The position numbers were made by a program, and so were the translations under genes. The notes under the pieces were generated by a model, which had not been told where the DNA came from, ran no database searches, and saw only the letters and a program-made list of their open reading frames with translations. Below, piece after piece: positions 22,303 to 29,775 of a DNA stretch of 64,000 nucleotides. Source of the DNA: Mya arenaria (Eukaryota > Mollusca > Bivalvia > Myida > Myidae); contig NC_069135.1 in the NCBI RefSeq assembly GCF_026914265.1, positions 62,486,738-62,550,737 of the forward strand. The letters are read 5' to 3'. Position 1 is the stretch's first letter. The number at the start of each line of letters is the position of its first letter.

Positions 22303-24546
22303 AAAAATGATGTGAATGAGTTTGAAAAAGATGGAACTTATGAAAATGGTTTTATTACAACTAATGGAGACATATGTGAACCTTATGTTGAAGATGAAAA
22401 TGACGAGATTTTAAATGCTGAAACTGACATTAAGTTACATTTTGAGATTGCGGGTGATAGATCAGATAAAAGCTCAACTTTAAGACATAAAGAAGATGCA
22501 GGAAAGAATGAAACTAATGATACAAAGGGAATGGCAAATGACCCAGAAAGAGAATTGATCTCTGACATCAAAGAAACTGAATGTCTTATAGAAACGCCAG
22601 TGCTAAGTGGTGTTAATAGACAAAAAAATGATGGGGCTAGTAGTTCTACTGGAACAAAAGAACAAACAGTCTCTGTTGAAAACAAAACAGTCTCCTTTCA
22701 GAACCATTCATTAACATCTGTGGTTAGAGAGAGACTGAACAACACATGTTCTTCTATGGAAAAGGTTAGATTGACAGATATATATAAGTCAAATATAGGT
22801 TTTAAATCACTTAGAAAGTCGCATACTTATTCATCTGCAATAGAATCTTTGTTAGCATTTAGAAATGACGTGTCTGGAGTGAGTTCAGCTGTTGCAAAAG
22901 CGGATTCCTGTATCATTCCGAGATGTAAAGAAACCCACCCAGAGTTGGCAAAGCTGAAAGAAAACATTACTGAAATACAAGATACATTAAATGATGGATT
23001 TTCAGGTAGCAGGTCAGAAACTGTGAGACTCCTTGCTAAGAACAATGATATAAAAGAGGGTGAAGACTCAGGCGCTACTCACTTTGATGGACCCAACCAA
23101 ATGAAGGTTGCAGTGGAGGAGCAAATAGAGATAACAAAGAACAGTTGTCAAAAATCTAGGATAGGCATTGAAGAGAATGATTCGAACCAAACCCAGAATG
23201 AGAGACATGTTGAAAAAACACAGCAAAGTTTGGAAAAAGCTAGTAAAGAAAATGTGATGATATATAATATTGTTAGCACTGGTAAATTTCGGGAATTGAC
23301 AGTAGAAGAATGTTACAAGAAAAAAGTACATTTGCTAGAAACCAAACAAGAAATAGGTCCTGAAATATCTTCAACAAAGAATTTTATGTCAAAGGAAAAC
23401 AGACTGCGTTCTAATGGAATGCAGAAAAAAGAACAGAAGCCAAGGAGACAAAAGCAAGGCTACCATAACAAATTTGCCATCGGTTATCTGCTTCAACAGC
23501 AAACAATGGAAGAGAAGGACGATGTTGAAGATGAAGTAAGTGCTGATGAGACACTTAAAGATTCTGAAGAAAATATAGAAGGTGGTTCTAAAGGCTCAGG
23601 TAGTACAGGGTCAGCAGCAAATTTAATAGATAAGCATACTAGAATAGTTGAAGATATAACACCAGATTTATCACCTGAGAAAGAAATTTGTCCATTAAAA
23701 AGAAATGAATTTGCAGAAACTCTGTCAAGCTTTAAACAAAGTCTGGATGAAGTTAAAGGTATCCAAGACTTGAAGAGTACTGAGCTAGTTGCTGAAACAA
23801 AGGGTTGCTTTCACCAAAAAGATGATGATTTGTTAACTAGCTCTAAAGAGCCTAATGACGAAACAAATGATGTTTTCAAGCTCAACGATGATGATTTATG
23901 TACTAGCTCTGATGATTCAAGTGATGATTCAAGTGACGATTCAATGTCTTCAAGTGATGAATCTGATTCTGAAAGGGAATACAGAAATGAAATCAAATCA
24001 TTAATGTCCAAGAGACAAAACAGCACCTCAAGAAAGTCTCAATCATACACGGACAACAGCCAGCATGATGACAAGTGTTATTCAAAAGTATCTGTTAATG
24101 GTAAGTCATTTGTACTAACAAAAGAAAACAAGAAAACTCAGCCTAAGGAAAGTCAAATTGGAAACCATCTCACAAATGGTGGTAATTATTTATGCAGGGC
24201 AAAAAGAGAAACAACAAGGGATTCTTATCAGGAGAAAATGGAAACTTGGTATACGCAATTTCAAGAGTGGCAAAAGTTGTATCAAACACCTGACCCGAAC
24301 ATCACAGCCAGAAGTCATTCTCATTTTGATTACAGACAAAATCCATACTATTATCAACATCATCACCATCAATTCTATAATCCCCAGATGCAGTTTTATA
24401 GCCCATATCAGAGTGGTCGTGGTGGAGGTGCATTTCACCATCAGTCAGATAACTGGAAAGGTGCAAGTTTCAATGATCAGAATCAGTATATAAAGCAAAT
24501 GTGTAGACAACCCAAGCCTGTGGTCAAGAAAAAGAAAGAAATGTGA
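1059..24546 (+). CDS. DDX20: DDX20 (Gemin3) DEAD-box RNA helicase, 5'-partial, nine exons
   Basis: Join 1059-1153, 9375-9543, 12972-13083, 13608-13750, 14993-15131, 17240-17381, 17912-18017, 21394-21495, 21977-24546. The visible product is 1191 residues and the frame stays open across every GT-AG junction. Helicase motifs appear in order: AKSGTGKT (Walker A), APTREIAVQ (Ia), [12 protein letters not shown] (motif II), SATYPE (III), LVFSN (IV), STDLTSRGID (V) and [10 protein letters not shown] (VI). The stretches around [14 protein letters not shown] and VFEEKT are characteristic of DDX20 rather than other DEAD-box proteins. DDX20 is a core SMN-complex component (Gemin3) acting in snRNP assembly, in cytoplasm and Gems. 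The Q motif and start codon lie upstream of the window. The post-helicase tail (about 855 residues) is roughly twice that of the human protein (824 residues in total). Confidence 0.94.
1094..2641 (+). repeat. 22-copy 70-bp array of exon 3' half plus splice donor
   Basis: Twenty-two units, all exactly 70 bp (GGGTTGATAC-type marker at 1131, 1201, 1271 and on to 2601), each repeat the last ~56 nt of the Walker A exon plus ~14 nt of intron. Every unit carries a 5' splice site: CAG|GTAAGT in about 10 and CAG|GTTAGT in about 12, the second type dominating the 3' half. Each also keeps a TTATAG acceptor-like sequence. The breakpoint shows microhomology: ACGTGTGTG lies both in the exon and just inside the intron. 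No indels are seen, which implies recent expansion or ongoing homogenisation. Since 70 is not a multiple of three, read-through would shift frame. Confidence 0.95.
3389..3445. repeat. (GA)n microsatellite
   Basis: About 57 bp of GA dinucleotides with one interruption (GGAGAG). Confidence 0.95.
3703..3831. mobile_element. Small hairpin MITE with 26-bp perfect inverted repeats
   Basis: The 26 bases at 3703-3728 (TAATAGTCGATTTGCC...) are the exact reverse complement of 3806-3831, around a 77-bp loop. There is no coding content. This looks like a miniature inverted-repeat element inside the larger one. Confidence 0.75.
3960..4310. repeat. Four ~83-bp tandem repeats
   Basis: The marker GTGATAAAGTCAAAGTC recurs at about 3973, 4060, 4143 and 4226 (spacing 87, 83, 83), each followed by an ACACGGTTTGAACTCTTCT segment and TGTCAAGAACAGG. 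Not coding. Confidence 0.9.
4572..4779. mobile_element. Palindromic MITE (208 bp)
   Basis: Left end GTGCAGGGGCTGTATTCAC is mirrored by GTGAATACAGCTCCTGCAC at the right end. Interior arms (TTTCAAATGCAGA and TCTGCATTTGAAA, AAACTT and AAGTTT) also pair, so the element is nearly a full foldback. Confidence 0.8.
4780..5200. repeat. ATC/CAT microsatellites within a ~270-bp tandem duplication
   Basis: The segment with GTAGCATTCTGGT and GTTTGTTGACA at 4790-4880 recurs at 5066-5155. Both copies carry ATC/CAT triplet runs, the longest at 4964-5012. Confidence 0.85.
5490..5550 (-). repeat. Possible tRNA-derived SINE fragment
   Basis: On the minus strand GTGTTCGATCCGG (about 5519-5531) resembles a pol III B box. 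No clear A box or cloverleaf is present, so this is tentative. Confidence 0.25.
6788..7943 (-). mobile_element. Mutator-like element with ~240-bp inverted arms
   Basis: Arms at 6788-7026 and 7702-7943 are reverse complements at high identity. Both start with tandem TTACGGACC-type motifs and end at AAAATCCC. The left arm has one extra motif unit. The interior carries a decayed minus-strand transposase C-terminus. Long TIRs plus this fragment support a MULE-type DNA transposon nested inside the larger element. The internal deletion and frameshifts indicate it is inactive. Confidence 0.75.
7240..7600 (-). pseudogene. MULE-type transposase C-terminal relic
   Basis: Read on the minus strand across three frames, the conserved blocks are [18 protein letters not shown], then [14 protein letters not shown], then KLCRYQRKA, then [17 protein letters not shown] and [12 protein letters not shown] before a stop at 7240-7242. 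This order is what I recall from the C-terminus of MULE/FLYWCH-associated transposases in invertebrates. At least two frameshifts break it, and the N-terminal catalytic part is absent. Confidence 0.6.
8654..9374. other. Intron sequence without recognised genes
   Basis: The 3' part of the first visible DDX20 intron. Around 9230-9335, motifs such as TTGGTCAATATTTACCC and GATAACCAG..TTTATACA resemble sequence near 33.26 kb and 56.02 kb, so a dispersed repeat is likely. Nothing else was seen. Confidence 0.4.
9375..9543 (+). CDS. DDX20: DDX20 exon, motif Ia to TPG
   Basis: A 169-nt exon between CACCCAG and GTACGTG. It encodes [15 protein letters not shown] (motif Ia), then [10 protein letters not shown] and [11 protein letters not shown], with the Gly codon of TPGR split onto the next exon. 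It starts in phase 0, matching the previous exon. Confidence 0.93.
9603..9675 (+). repeat. tRNA-derived SINE head
   Basis: TGGCTCAGAGGG (A-box-like) and GGGTTCGATGCCC (B-box-like) sit at tRNA spacing, but acceptor arms do not pair, so it reads as a SINE head or tRNA pseudogene in the intron. Confidence 0.5.
10360..11836. mobile_element. Element with eight ~177-bp tandem units
   Basis: It begins GCTCGACTACTCGAAG and ends ...GGAATAGTCGAGCGCG, giving a 12-bp inverted end with one mismatch. The interior repeats a unit containing GGTTAAGGTTTTGCATG, ATCTCAGCAA, GTATTGCATTGA and TTATTATCTGACTTAGAAATT at about 10435, 10614, 10790, 10964, 11142, 11320, 11501 and 11667. It is non-coding and resembles satellite-bearing non-autonomous transposons of bivalves (inference). 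Confidence 0.75.
12185..12884. mobile_element. TTAA-flanked MITE, 700 bp
   Basis: Left end TTAAAGGGACTAGACAC and right end GTGTCTAGCCCCTTTAA form a 17-bp inverted pair with one mismatch, bounded by TTAA on both sides. The TTAA target suggests piggyBac-type mobilisation (inference). Same terminal family as the element at 34099. Confidence 0.8.
12972..13083 (+). CDS. DDX20: DDX20 exon with DEAD motif
   Basis: A 112-nt exon between TATCCAG and GTAAGG. It encodes [20 protein letters not shown] then [17 protein letters not shown], with DEAD at 13037-13048 (Walker B, ATP hydrolysis). The first base completes the split Gly of TPGR and the last two bases start Asn. Confidence 0.94.
13084..13607. other. 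DDX20 intron, nothing recognised
   Basis: A 524-bp intron with GTAAGG donor and ATTTCAG acceptor. No repeat or gene was recognised. Confidence 0.6.
13608..13750 (+). CDS. DDX20: DDX20 exon with SAT motif
   Basis: A 143-nt exon. It encodes [20 protein letters not shown], with SAT at 13654-13662 (couples ATP hydrolysis to unwinding), then [19 protein letters not shown]. The leading T completes Asn and the final G starts the next Gly. Confidence 0.93.
13751..14709. other. DDX20 intron, nothing recognised
   Basis: Intronic AT-rich sequence. Open frames here, such as 13817-14041, show no family motifs and are taken as chance. Confidence 0.5.
14710..14942. mobile_element. MITE with TTCAGAAC inverted ends
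   Basis: TGTTCAGAACTTTATTAAAG near 14717 is mirrored by CTTTAACAATGTTCTGAACT at the right end, and GTCGATTGTT resembles the reversed outer right sequence. A ~233-bp non-coding foldback. Confidence 0.65.
14993..15131 (+). CDS. DDX20: DDX20 exon, start of RecA2 with motif IV
   Basis: A 139-nt exon between TTTCCAG and GTAATG. It encodes [20 protein letters not shown] then [14 protein letters not shown]. The second helicase lobe begins here and LVFSN is motif IV. Confidence 0.93.
15147..15545. mobile_element. Foldback element rich in GGAAGTTT
   Basis: Left AGGGCTACCATTAAG...GGAAG is mirrored on the right by CTTCC...TTTTAACGGAAGCCCT. Interior GAAGTTT and AAACTTC motifs repeat on both strands. 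A non-coding MITE-like element of about 400 bp. Confidence 0.6.
15792..17059. mobile_element. TIR element with ~150-bp tandem units carrying nuclear-receptor-like motifs
   Basis: Perfect 12-bp inverted ends ATTATGCCCCCC (15792-15803) and GGGGGGCATAAT (17048-17059). The interior repeats a unit of about 150 bp with GTGATAACTCAACAATGCCT, TCATCAAACTTGACATG, GACCAGTAGATGACCC and AAGGTCAAGGTCACAGTGAC. There is no ORF. The left end is followed by a GTCGGTCGGTCGG-type low-complexity stretch. Confidence 0.85.
17096..17160 (+). pseudogene. Decayed copy of the next DDX20 exon
   Basis: This copies the first ~60 nt of the exon starting at 17240 (GCGCAGACGTTAGCTGATGT is shared exactly). A TTTTAG acceptor-like sequence precedes it. 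An in-frame TGA (AGTAATGGCTGACCC against AGTAAGGGTTGGCCC in the true exon) kills it, and homology fades before the exon's donor. It starts ~36 bp after the end of the 15792-17059 element. Confidence 0.85.
17240..17381 (+). CDS. DDX20: DDX20 exon, RecA2 core
   Basis: A 142-nt exon between TTTACAAG and GTAATT. It encodes [20 protein letters not shown] then [21 protein letters not shown], the start of motif V. The first G completes an Arg codon. Confidence 0.92.
17382..17911. other. DDX20 intron with short repeat debris
   Basis: The stretch near 17510-17570 (AACTTCATACTTGGTATGCC, CTAGTAGATGACCCCTATTG) resembles a unit of the 15792-17059 element, so it is a fragment of that family. Otherwise unrecognised. 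Confidence 0.45.
17912..18017 (+). CDS. DDX20: DDX20 exon with motifs V and VI
   Basis: A 106-nt exon between GTTACAG and GTACCA. It encodes [19 protein letters not shown] and the arginine-finger motif HRIGRAGRF. The final G starts the next Gly. Confidence 0.94.
18100..20295. mobile_element. TIR element with tandem/higher-order repeats
   Basis: Left end AACCAGGTTTT (18100-18110) pairs with AAAACCTGGTTT (20284-20295). After a GC-rich run of GGGCGGGCGG (18140-18178), units contain TTTCTGCCCAATAACTT, AGCATTGATAGATATTGA, AAGAGCTAGCTTGGGATTGC and GGTCAAGGTCACTGTTAC. Between 18330 and 19300 units of ~178 and ~145 bp alternate, a higher-order period of about 323 bp. Beyond that it is a simpler ~150-180-bp array. 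No coding content. Confidence 0.8.
20296..21249. other. DDX20 intron; duplicated flank of the repeat element
   Basis: About 50 bp near 20799-20850 (GTGCAGTCTTCTTTTATTTT, GAGCAAGGTTTTGTCAT) repeats 18044-18092, which lies just before the 18100-20295 element. The rest is AT-rich intron with nothing recognised. Confidence 0.55.
21250..21330 (+). pseudogene. Decayed copy of DDX20 exon 8
   Basis: Ungapped alignment with the exon at 21394 gives roughly two-thirds identity over about 90 nt. Shared stretches include AGACTCCA/GGACTCCA, GGTCAGG/GGCCAGG and CTGCAAC/CTGTAAC. TTTTATAG precedes it where the real acceptor would be, 144 bp upstream of the true exon. The reading frame is not preserved. Confidence 0.65.
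21394..21495 (+). CDS. DDX20: DDX20 exon after motif VI
   Basis: A 102-nt exon between CTCGTAG and GTATGC. It encodes [20 protein letters not shown] then [13 protein letters not shown], the end of the RecA2 lobe leading to the DPLPSD linker of the last exon. Confidence 0.9.
21496..21976. other. Last DDX20 intron
   Basis: The acceptor is AATTACAG at 21969-21976. Segments such as GGCCATAACTTT occur twice (21635-21720), suggesting repeat debris. No gene. Confidence 0.5.
21977..24546 (+). CDS. DDX20: DDX20 terminal exon, long acidic tail
   Basis: A 2570-nt terminal exon, stop TGA at 24544-24546. It starts with DPLPSD, which parallels the post-helicase linker of vertebrate DDX20. The tail is low complexity and charged: an Asp run from a GAT triplet tract (about 22260-22302), a Ser/Asp stretch ([13 protein letters not shown], about 23905-23950), a Lys-rich region, then an aromatic segment ([14 protein letters not shown], near 24240-24280) recalling the Tyr/Trp-rich end of human DDX20. 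A His/Tyr run, a GRGGG motif and a basic KKKKE end follow. Most of the tail is probably disordered. The in-frame extension upstream of 21977 is intron, since splicing at AATTACAG keeps the frame from exon 8. Confidence 0.93.
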
Positions 24547-24918
24547 AAATATTATTAAGAAGATTTCTATGAGAATACTGATATGCACATGTAATTTGAA
24601 GAGAAACAAGAATGGACATTTTACAAAGTGGGTTCTTATTGGGGTATTTGTCCCAGAAATGTTTTGATTTTTTGCTAAACATCTTCGTTACATTTAAATG
24701 AAAACTGTTGCTGCTATTCATAGATAACATCATTATATTTTAGCAATTTTATGGGTGGCAGGAATATCAAATAGCAATGAATGGGATGCAACGTTAATTT
24801 AATGTAAATGAATTCCATTAACCCTAAAAAATGTCTGATATCATATACCTAAATTTTGCTTTTGTCATGCAATGTTTTATATTTTATGATATCAATAAAA
24901 TGAGGTTGAAATCGAATC
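24547..24918 (+). promoter_or_regulatory. DDX20: DDX20 3' UTR with poly(A) signal
   Basis: Non-coding sequence after the stop with canonical AATAAA at 24894-24899, so cleavage is expected about 10-25 bp later. No other AATAAA is seen between the stop and this site. Confidence 0.75.
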
Positions 24919-25260
24919 ACGTTTTCGTCTTTCAATGCCATTGTTATTACAAAACAAATCCAGTTCAGAAATAAACTCATTCAACCACCAGTGTACATGT
25001 TCAACACAGCTATACCTTCTGTTGAATCTCACAAACATTAGGTATTTTTTCTCTGATGATTGCAGTTGGCGTTGTGTTATTAACTACATCAAAGATAAGG
25101 CATGGCCCATAGTTAATATAATGAAACGTATTTGTTACCGTCTTGATAGGCGGACCCTGGTAGTTTTTCTCAATTATTAGGCCAATCTTAGGTGTATGAA
25201 GATGCTATCTGTGATAATTTACACAATATTAAAAAGTCGACCTGGACAAAAAATATTGTG
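24919..25260. other. Intergenic, nothing recognised
   Basis: Downstream of DDX20. A short open frame at 24935-25180 has no recognisable motif. Confidence 0.4.
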
Positions 25261-25269
25261 CCCGTATAC

Positions 25270-25760
25270 TTCCTGGTTGTAGTCGTCTGATTTCTCTACG
25301 ATTGCTTCAAGGGAAAGTTTAAATACTAGACGAGAAAAACTCAAGCTTCTTCTCTTCTTTAAAATGAAAAATGGTTATACGCCAGATTATCTGTCGGGTT
25401 AGGTTACCCAGACAGTAGGACAAGCTTCAACAGGATCTCTTAGAAATCCACCATATCCAGTTTCCGAACCCGGCCATCCATGTATTTTAATGAATTCCTT
25501 CCTTCTACAATACCAGCATTGACTTGCCTCCAAGATTAGAACCACTATTCGGATAAGCCCAAAACTCCTAAACCGCCTCCGCAACGATTGTAGTTCCCAT
25601 GATCATCATCTGATTAAAGAAATATTTTCCCGTCACTTTTAGGTAGATCTGAGTAGGTGTGGAAATCGGGAGACTATGCACCACTTTTTCCTCTTTTGTC
25701 CTCTCTCTGCTGAGCAAAGGCATCATATGCGCATAACTGTTCATTCTCTGACTGAGGTAA
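25270..25760 (+). pseudogene. LINE reverse-transcriptase C-terminal relic
   Basis: Plus-strand translation around 25640-25760 gives VDLSRCGN-RETMHHFFLFC then PLSAEQRHHMR. This matches the zinc-knuckle-like end (C..C..ET.HHFFF.CP....R) seen after the RT domain in many non-LTR retrotransposons. Upstream, NRLRNDCSSHDHHL lies in the expected order. Stops interrupt the frame and no RT core is present, so it is a 5'-truncated, decayed copy. Confidence 0.45.
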
Positions 25761-25860
25761 CCCTCCGTTCATGTTTTATAAGGTGAAGTCATCGTTTTAT
25801 TTACATGTCAAAAGATATTGGAAGCCAGTGATCGACTAGACCCACCCACATTCACAACAC

Positions 25861-25940
25861 ATCTTATTCTTCCTGTTTTCTCATACTGTATTATATTTTT
25901 AAAATATAATACAGTATGAGAAAACAGGAAGAACAAGATT
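25861..25940. repeat. Near-perfect 80-bp palindrome
   Basis: Arms of about 39 bp around the centre at 25900 (TTATATTTT T AAAATATAA), with ATCTTATTCTTCC on the left and GGAAGAACAAGAT on the right. One mismatch and essentially no loop. Confidence 0.9.
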
Positions 25941-25961
25941 AAAGACATAAACGATGCGATT

Positions 25962-26036
25962 TTGAATAGGGATGTCACTTTAATCGTATTAAAATTTAAT
26001 ACGATTAAATTGACACTCCTATTCAATATCTATACA
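25962..26036. repeat. Second palindrome, 75 bp
   Basis: TTGAATAGG..GTCACTTTAATCGTATTAAA mirrors TTTAATACGATTAAATTGAC..CCTATTCAA with a few mismatches. The centre is near 25999, only ~20 bp after the previous palindrome. Confidence 0.85.
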
Positions 26037-26922
26037 TACACATAGCAAACAAACACAAATTTTGAGTGATAAACCTGTAACTACTTACTAAATAATGCAT
26101 TTATGTAAAATATTAATAGCTGAAAACGCACAAATGTTAAATGGTTGGTGAGTGCTCAAAGAATTAGTGCGATCGACCATCGTCTCATAAGGTAGAAATA
26201 CCGTGTTTTCTGCATTTTTCTTTCAAATTAAACTCGGTATCCTTCATAAGAACCATTGTTTCCGACATTTATTCGTCCATTTTGGTATATTAAAACAATT
26301 GCATTAATTGTGGTTAATCTTATTTGGGAGTAAGAGTGCATCTTTAAGCAATTCCTAAATAAACATTTGATTCTAAGTTATAGGTAATTTACAATCACAT
26401 TCAAGTGTCTGTGTTTAAAACATAGTTTAACATGATAGTAAGTTCATTAGTTAAACCTGTCTTAAATGCCATTTATAATGTATCATAGCAGGGAAAGGAA
26501 CTTGATGAGTATTTTCACCGTTCTTATCCTGAGTTTTGAATTCGTATTTATAGTGAAATGTTGTTTATTTTTGCTCAATAAAATGTGTTTAAACCAAAGA
26601 AATCATGGCTTAAACCGTGAGACATCCGTCACAATGAGACATCTCACGCAAAGAACCCTATCTAGCCTGCTACTTATGAAACAAACCATTCAAGAAAATG
26701 ACAAGGCTGTGCTCAATTCTGCCTGCTGATATTTAAATATCAAAATGAAGTAATTAGGCCCCAATAACTGAAGGACTTGACTAATAAAGTCAGCCACACA
26801 TTGATTAAATGTACAAGCCTTTCAAATGCAACGTGACAACTAAAATGAGTAATATGATAAATATTTTATCGTGTGCGACATTCGCACACCGCTTGTAATT
26901 TAGAAGACAGTTAACTGACAGT
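26037..26922. other. Intergenic, nothing recognised
   Basis: No gene-like exon pattern. A short hairpin TGTGCGACATTCGCACA lies near 26875. This is the spacer before the start of duplication block 1. Confidence 0.4.
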
Positions 26923-29098
26923 TTATTTCTGTTTTAGTGTTCAATTTAATGCATGTTAAATTTGACAAATGTCTTTGCTGAGAATCAGTTTAATTGACAG
27001 ATAATTATAAGTCAATTAAAGTGAAGTTAATTAGATTGATTAGGTATTGTATGATATCGATGTGGTTAAATCATTATTTTGATGCTTACAAACGTTTCCT
27101 TTTTTGTTTTTACTTTCATAAACCCATAATAAAGACGTCTCTAACGTCGCCAGCATTTCAAGAATGTTTTTTCTTTGTTCGAAGAATTAAGTGATCAGGA
27201 AAATGTTAAATTGATTTGAACATGTTCCATGAAATGATTGTTTTGACATTATGGCGTGGAATTTACATTCATCGCATATATCATCTATTACGTGTTTGAA
27301 AATAATGTCCGTTAAGGACTCGATGTCTCTTTATTGACAAACACACTTGTAATCCATTCGTTGACTTGAGTACCTAATAGCACTCTGATGTTGACTTATA
27401 CATACATGTGAATATACAATACTTTTGATCATATATAACATTCAAAATTCATATCAAATAATTATTTGAGTTAATACTAGTCTAGTGTTCTTCCAGAAAT
27501 CGTATTCATTGATATTATCAATTTAGGAAGCAAATAAAATTTGCTTACACTAAATAGCACTTATTTACAAAACCAGCATCTTAAATAATGCTAAATGCCG
27601 ACCCAAACCATCTACCAATTTCGAATTACTATAATTTTATTATTTATAAAATTATTTTATGAATTTTGATCTGTTCACTCAAACGTTCCGAAGCCAACCG
27701 TGTATAATTTGAAACACACTACATATATATGACATAACATCAAGGAAAATATTTGCGCACCACACGTATTTGGGCACTGCCACTTCTTCACCGTATATAT
27801 GTATCATGAAGAATGTATTTCACCCATAAACAACAGTGACATCGTTGTTGAAAAGTTGTTGCTAGTTTGCAACCCAGTTAAGCAATAAGCAATCGAATTT
27901 GTTGATTCTTATTCGTGTAAAAGTAGCTTCATTGAATAATGTTCACATTAATTATTTAACCGACTTAAGCGTTTCAATCTGGCGTAAAACCCTTTTTGTG
28001 GTTGGACATAGACGGCCGAGCAATTGATAAAAAAATCGTATCAAATTCGTTTAATTAGTCGTGCATTGTTTTTAGGCTGTAGGCCGCTAGGCCTGCATAT
28101 TTTTATAACCGTATCTCGGAAATCACATCGGCAGATTGACATAACATAAACCTAATTAATATGTTTAATGCATTTTGTTGGGATGCATTTGGTTTAGCTG
28201 GCATACCCTGGTAGTAAATTAAATACGCCTACGTCAAGTTTGAAGTGTAAAGTAGATTTTACTAAAAAATCCTTAATGCTTTATCCGTGGCAGAGCATTG
28301 TTTATGACACCGAAGCTCCAGATAGTTTTATATGATATTGAGAATTACCCCATACCTTATAAGTAACCATTTGGCGTATTCCACATTTTAAGTGACTTAT
28401 TCCTCTTTATGATCTCATTGAGAATCAACATTAAACTCTAAAAGTTTTCGCGAAAGAAGTTATGGGCGAGTATATACTATCTTTATAGATGTTTATGTTA
28501 ATAATTATGTTTTACAATATCATGACTACACTCACATAACGTTGCAGGCCGAAAGTCATTCAACGCTTTAAGCGCTTTGATTGTTGTATGATATATTGCT
28601 GCAGGATTCATTATCGAACGTCTGACTCATATTTTGTTTTTGAGGAACCAACAATCAATCATTTATTTCGCTGTGGTTCATATGGTAATTACAACACATG
28701 CGCTTTTATTCAATTTTGATCATCAAAGAAACCTGTCAGAACTCAGTCTAATGCATCAAAGAAGCCTGTCATGCTGCCAGGTGAGCCTTAATGAGATCAA
28801 GTGGCGTTGTTGCATTCTTATAGGTGACTGAGTAATAAATAAGAAACGGTGCGTTATAGTGCACACCCTTCATTGTCATAGCTACCTTTCAAATGTGCTT
28901 TAATTGACAAAGAGAAAGGGCATTGTTTAAATTGACTTTTTATTTGTTGTTGTTGTAAACTAAGACGGTTATATAAATATACATAGAGTACGCTATCTGT
29001 ATAGAGTGTTGCGTCCGTCACGTCGTGTCACTTTGTCGCGTCCAACTCCTGAAACATATCCATGTGGTAAGCATGAATATTGCACCCATTCTCATGTA
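26923..29098. other. Non-coding 5' part of block 1
   Basis: AT-rich sequence paralogous to 50224-51950. Open frames such as 28634-28831 are not preserved in length or frame in the paralogue, so they are not called as genes. Confidence 0.5.
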
Positions 29099-29298
29099 TA
29101 TCTATATATATCTATTATTATTCACAATATTGTTATACGTGAACATTCTCCATATTTCTTGAGCTATTCTTGAATTGTTATTGTTATTGGCTACCTTGTA
29201 ACGATGATCACACATATGAATATTTTGTATAATTGTATATATTTGTTTGATGAGATGCTTTGTTGCATAAGTCGAAATAAACTTCTGTTCTGTTCTGT
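29099..29298 (+). mobile_element. LINE-type 3'-end insertion with target-site duplication
   Basis: A 200-bp insertion bounded by TCATGTA on both sides (29092-29098 and 29299-29305), absent from the paralogous position near 51.98-52.0 kb. It ends GAAATAAACTTCTGTTCTGT, a pentanucleotide (CTGTT) tail typical of some invertebrate non-LTR elements. Probably a 5'-truncated LINE copy. Confidence 0.75.
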
Positions 29299-29305
29299 TC
29301 ATGTA

Positions 29306-29775
29306 ACTTCATAGGAATGTTGATCAGCAATACAAAACGTTCGTCTGCAATTTATGTGACATTTCACTCGCTTTAACAAGTATTCAATGGGCGTCAGTGG
29401 ATATTTATCACATCTTTAATATCTCAATGTAATGTTGTTAGCATAGAAAATGGTACATCCTCAATTAATGTGACATTTCACTCGCTCAACAAGTTTTCAA
29501 GTGACACCTTAAGGTATTTATCACATCTTTGATAGCTCAATGTAATGTTGGTCAGCATAGGAAACTGTACATCTGCATTTTTATGTGACATTTCACTTGC
29601 TCAACAAGTGCTCAAGTCGCGTCTGGGGATATTTATCACTTCGTTAATAGCTCGTTTTAGTGTTGGTCAGCATTAGGAAAATGTACATTTGCAATTTGTG
29701 CGACATTTCACTCGCTGTGACAATTATTCAATCGGCGTCTGGGGGTACTTATCACATCTGTGATAGCTCTCGTTT
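29306..29775. repeat. ~120-bp tandem repeats, about 4 copies
   Basis: The unit carries TGACATTTCACTCGCT, CAACAAGT, TATTTATCACATC and AATGTTGGTCAGCAT. The same repeat occurs in block 2 with more copies. Confidence 0.85.

Noticed and set aside
24158..24493. Second plus-strand frame within the DDX20 last exon
   Set aside because: Out-of-frame shadow of the terminal coding exon.
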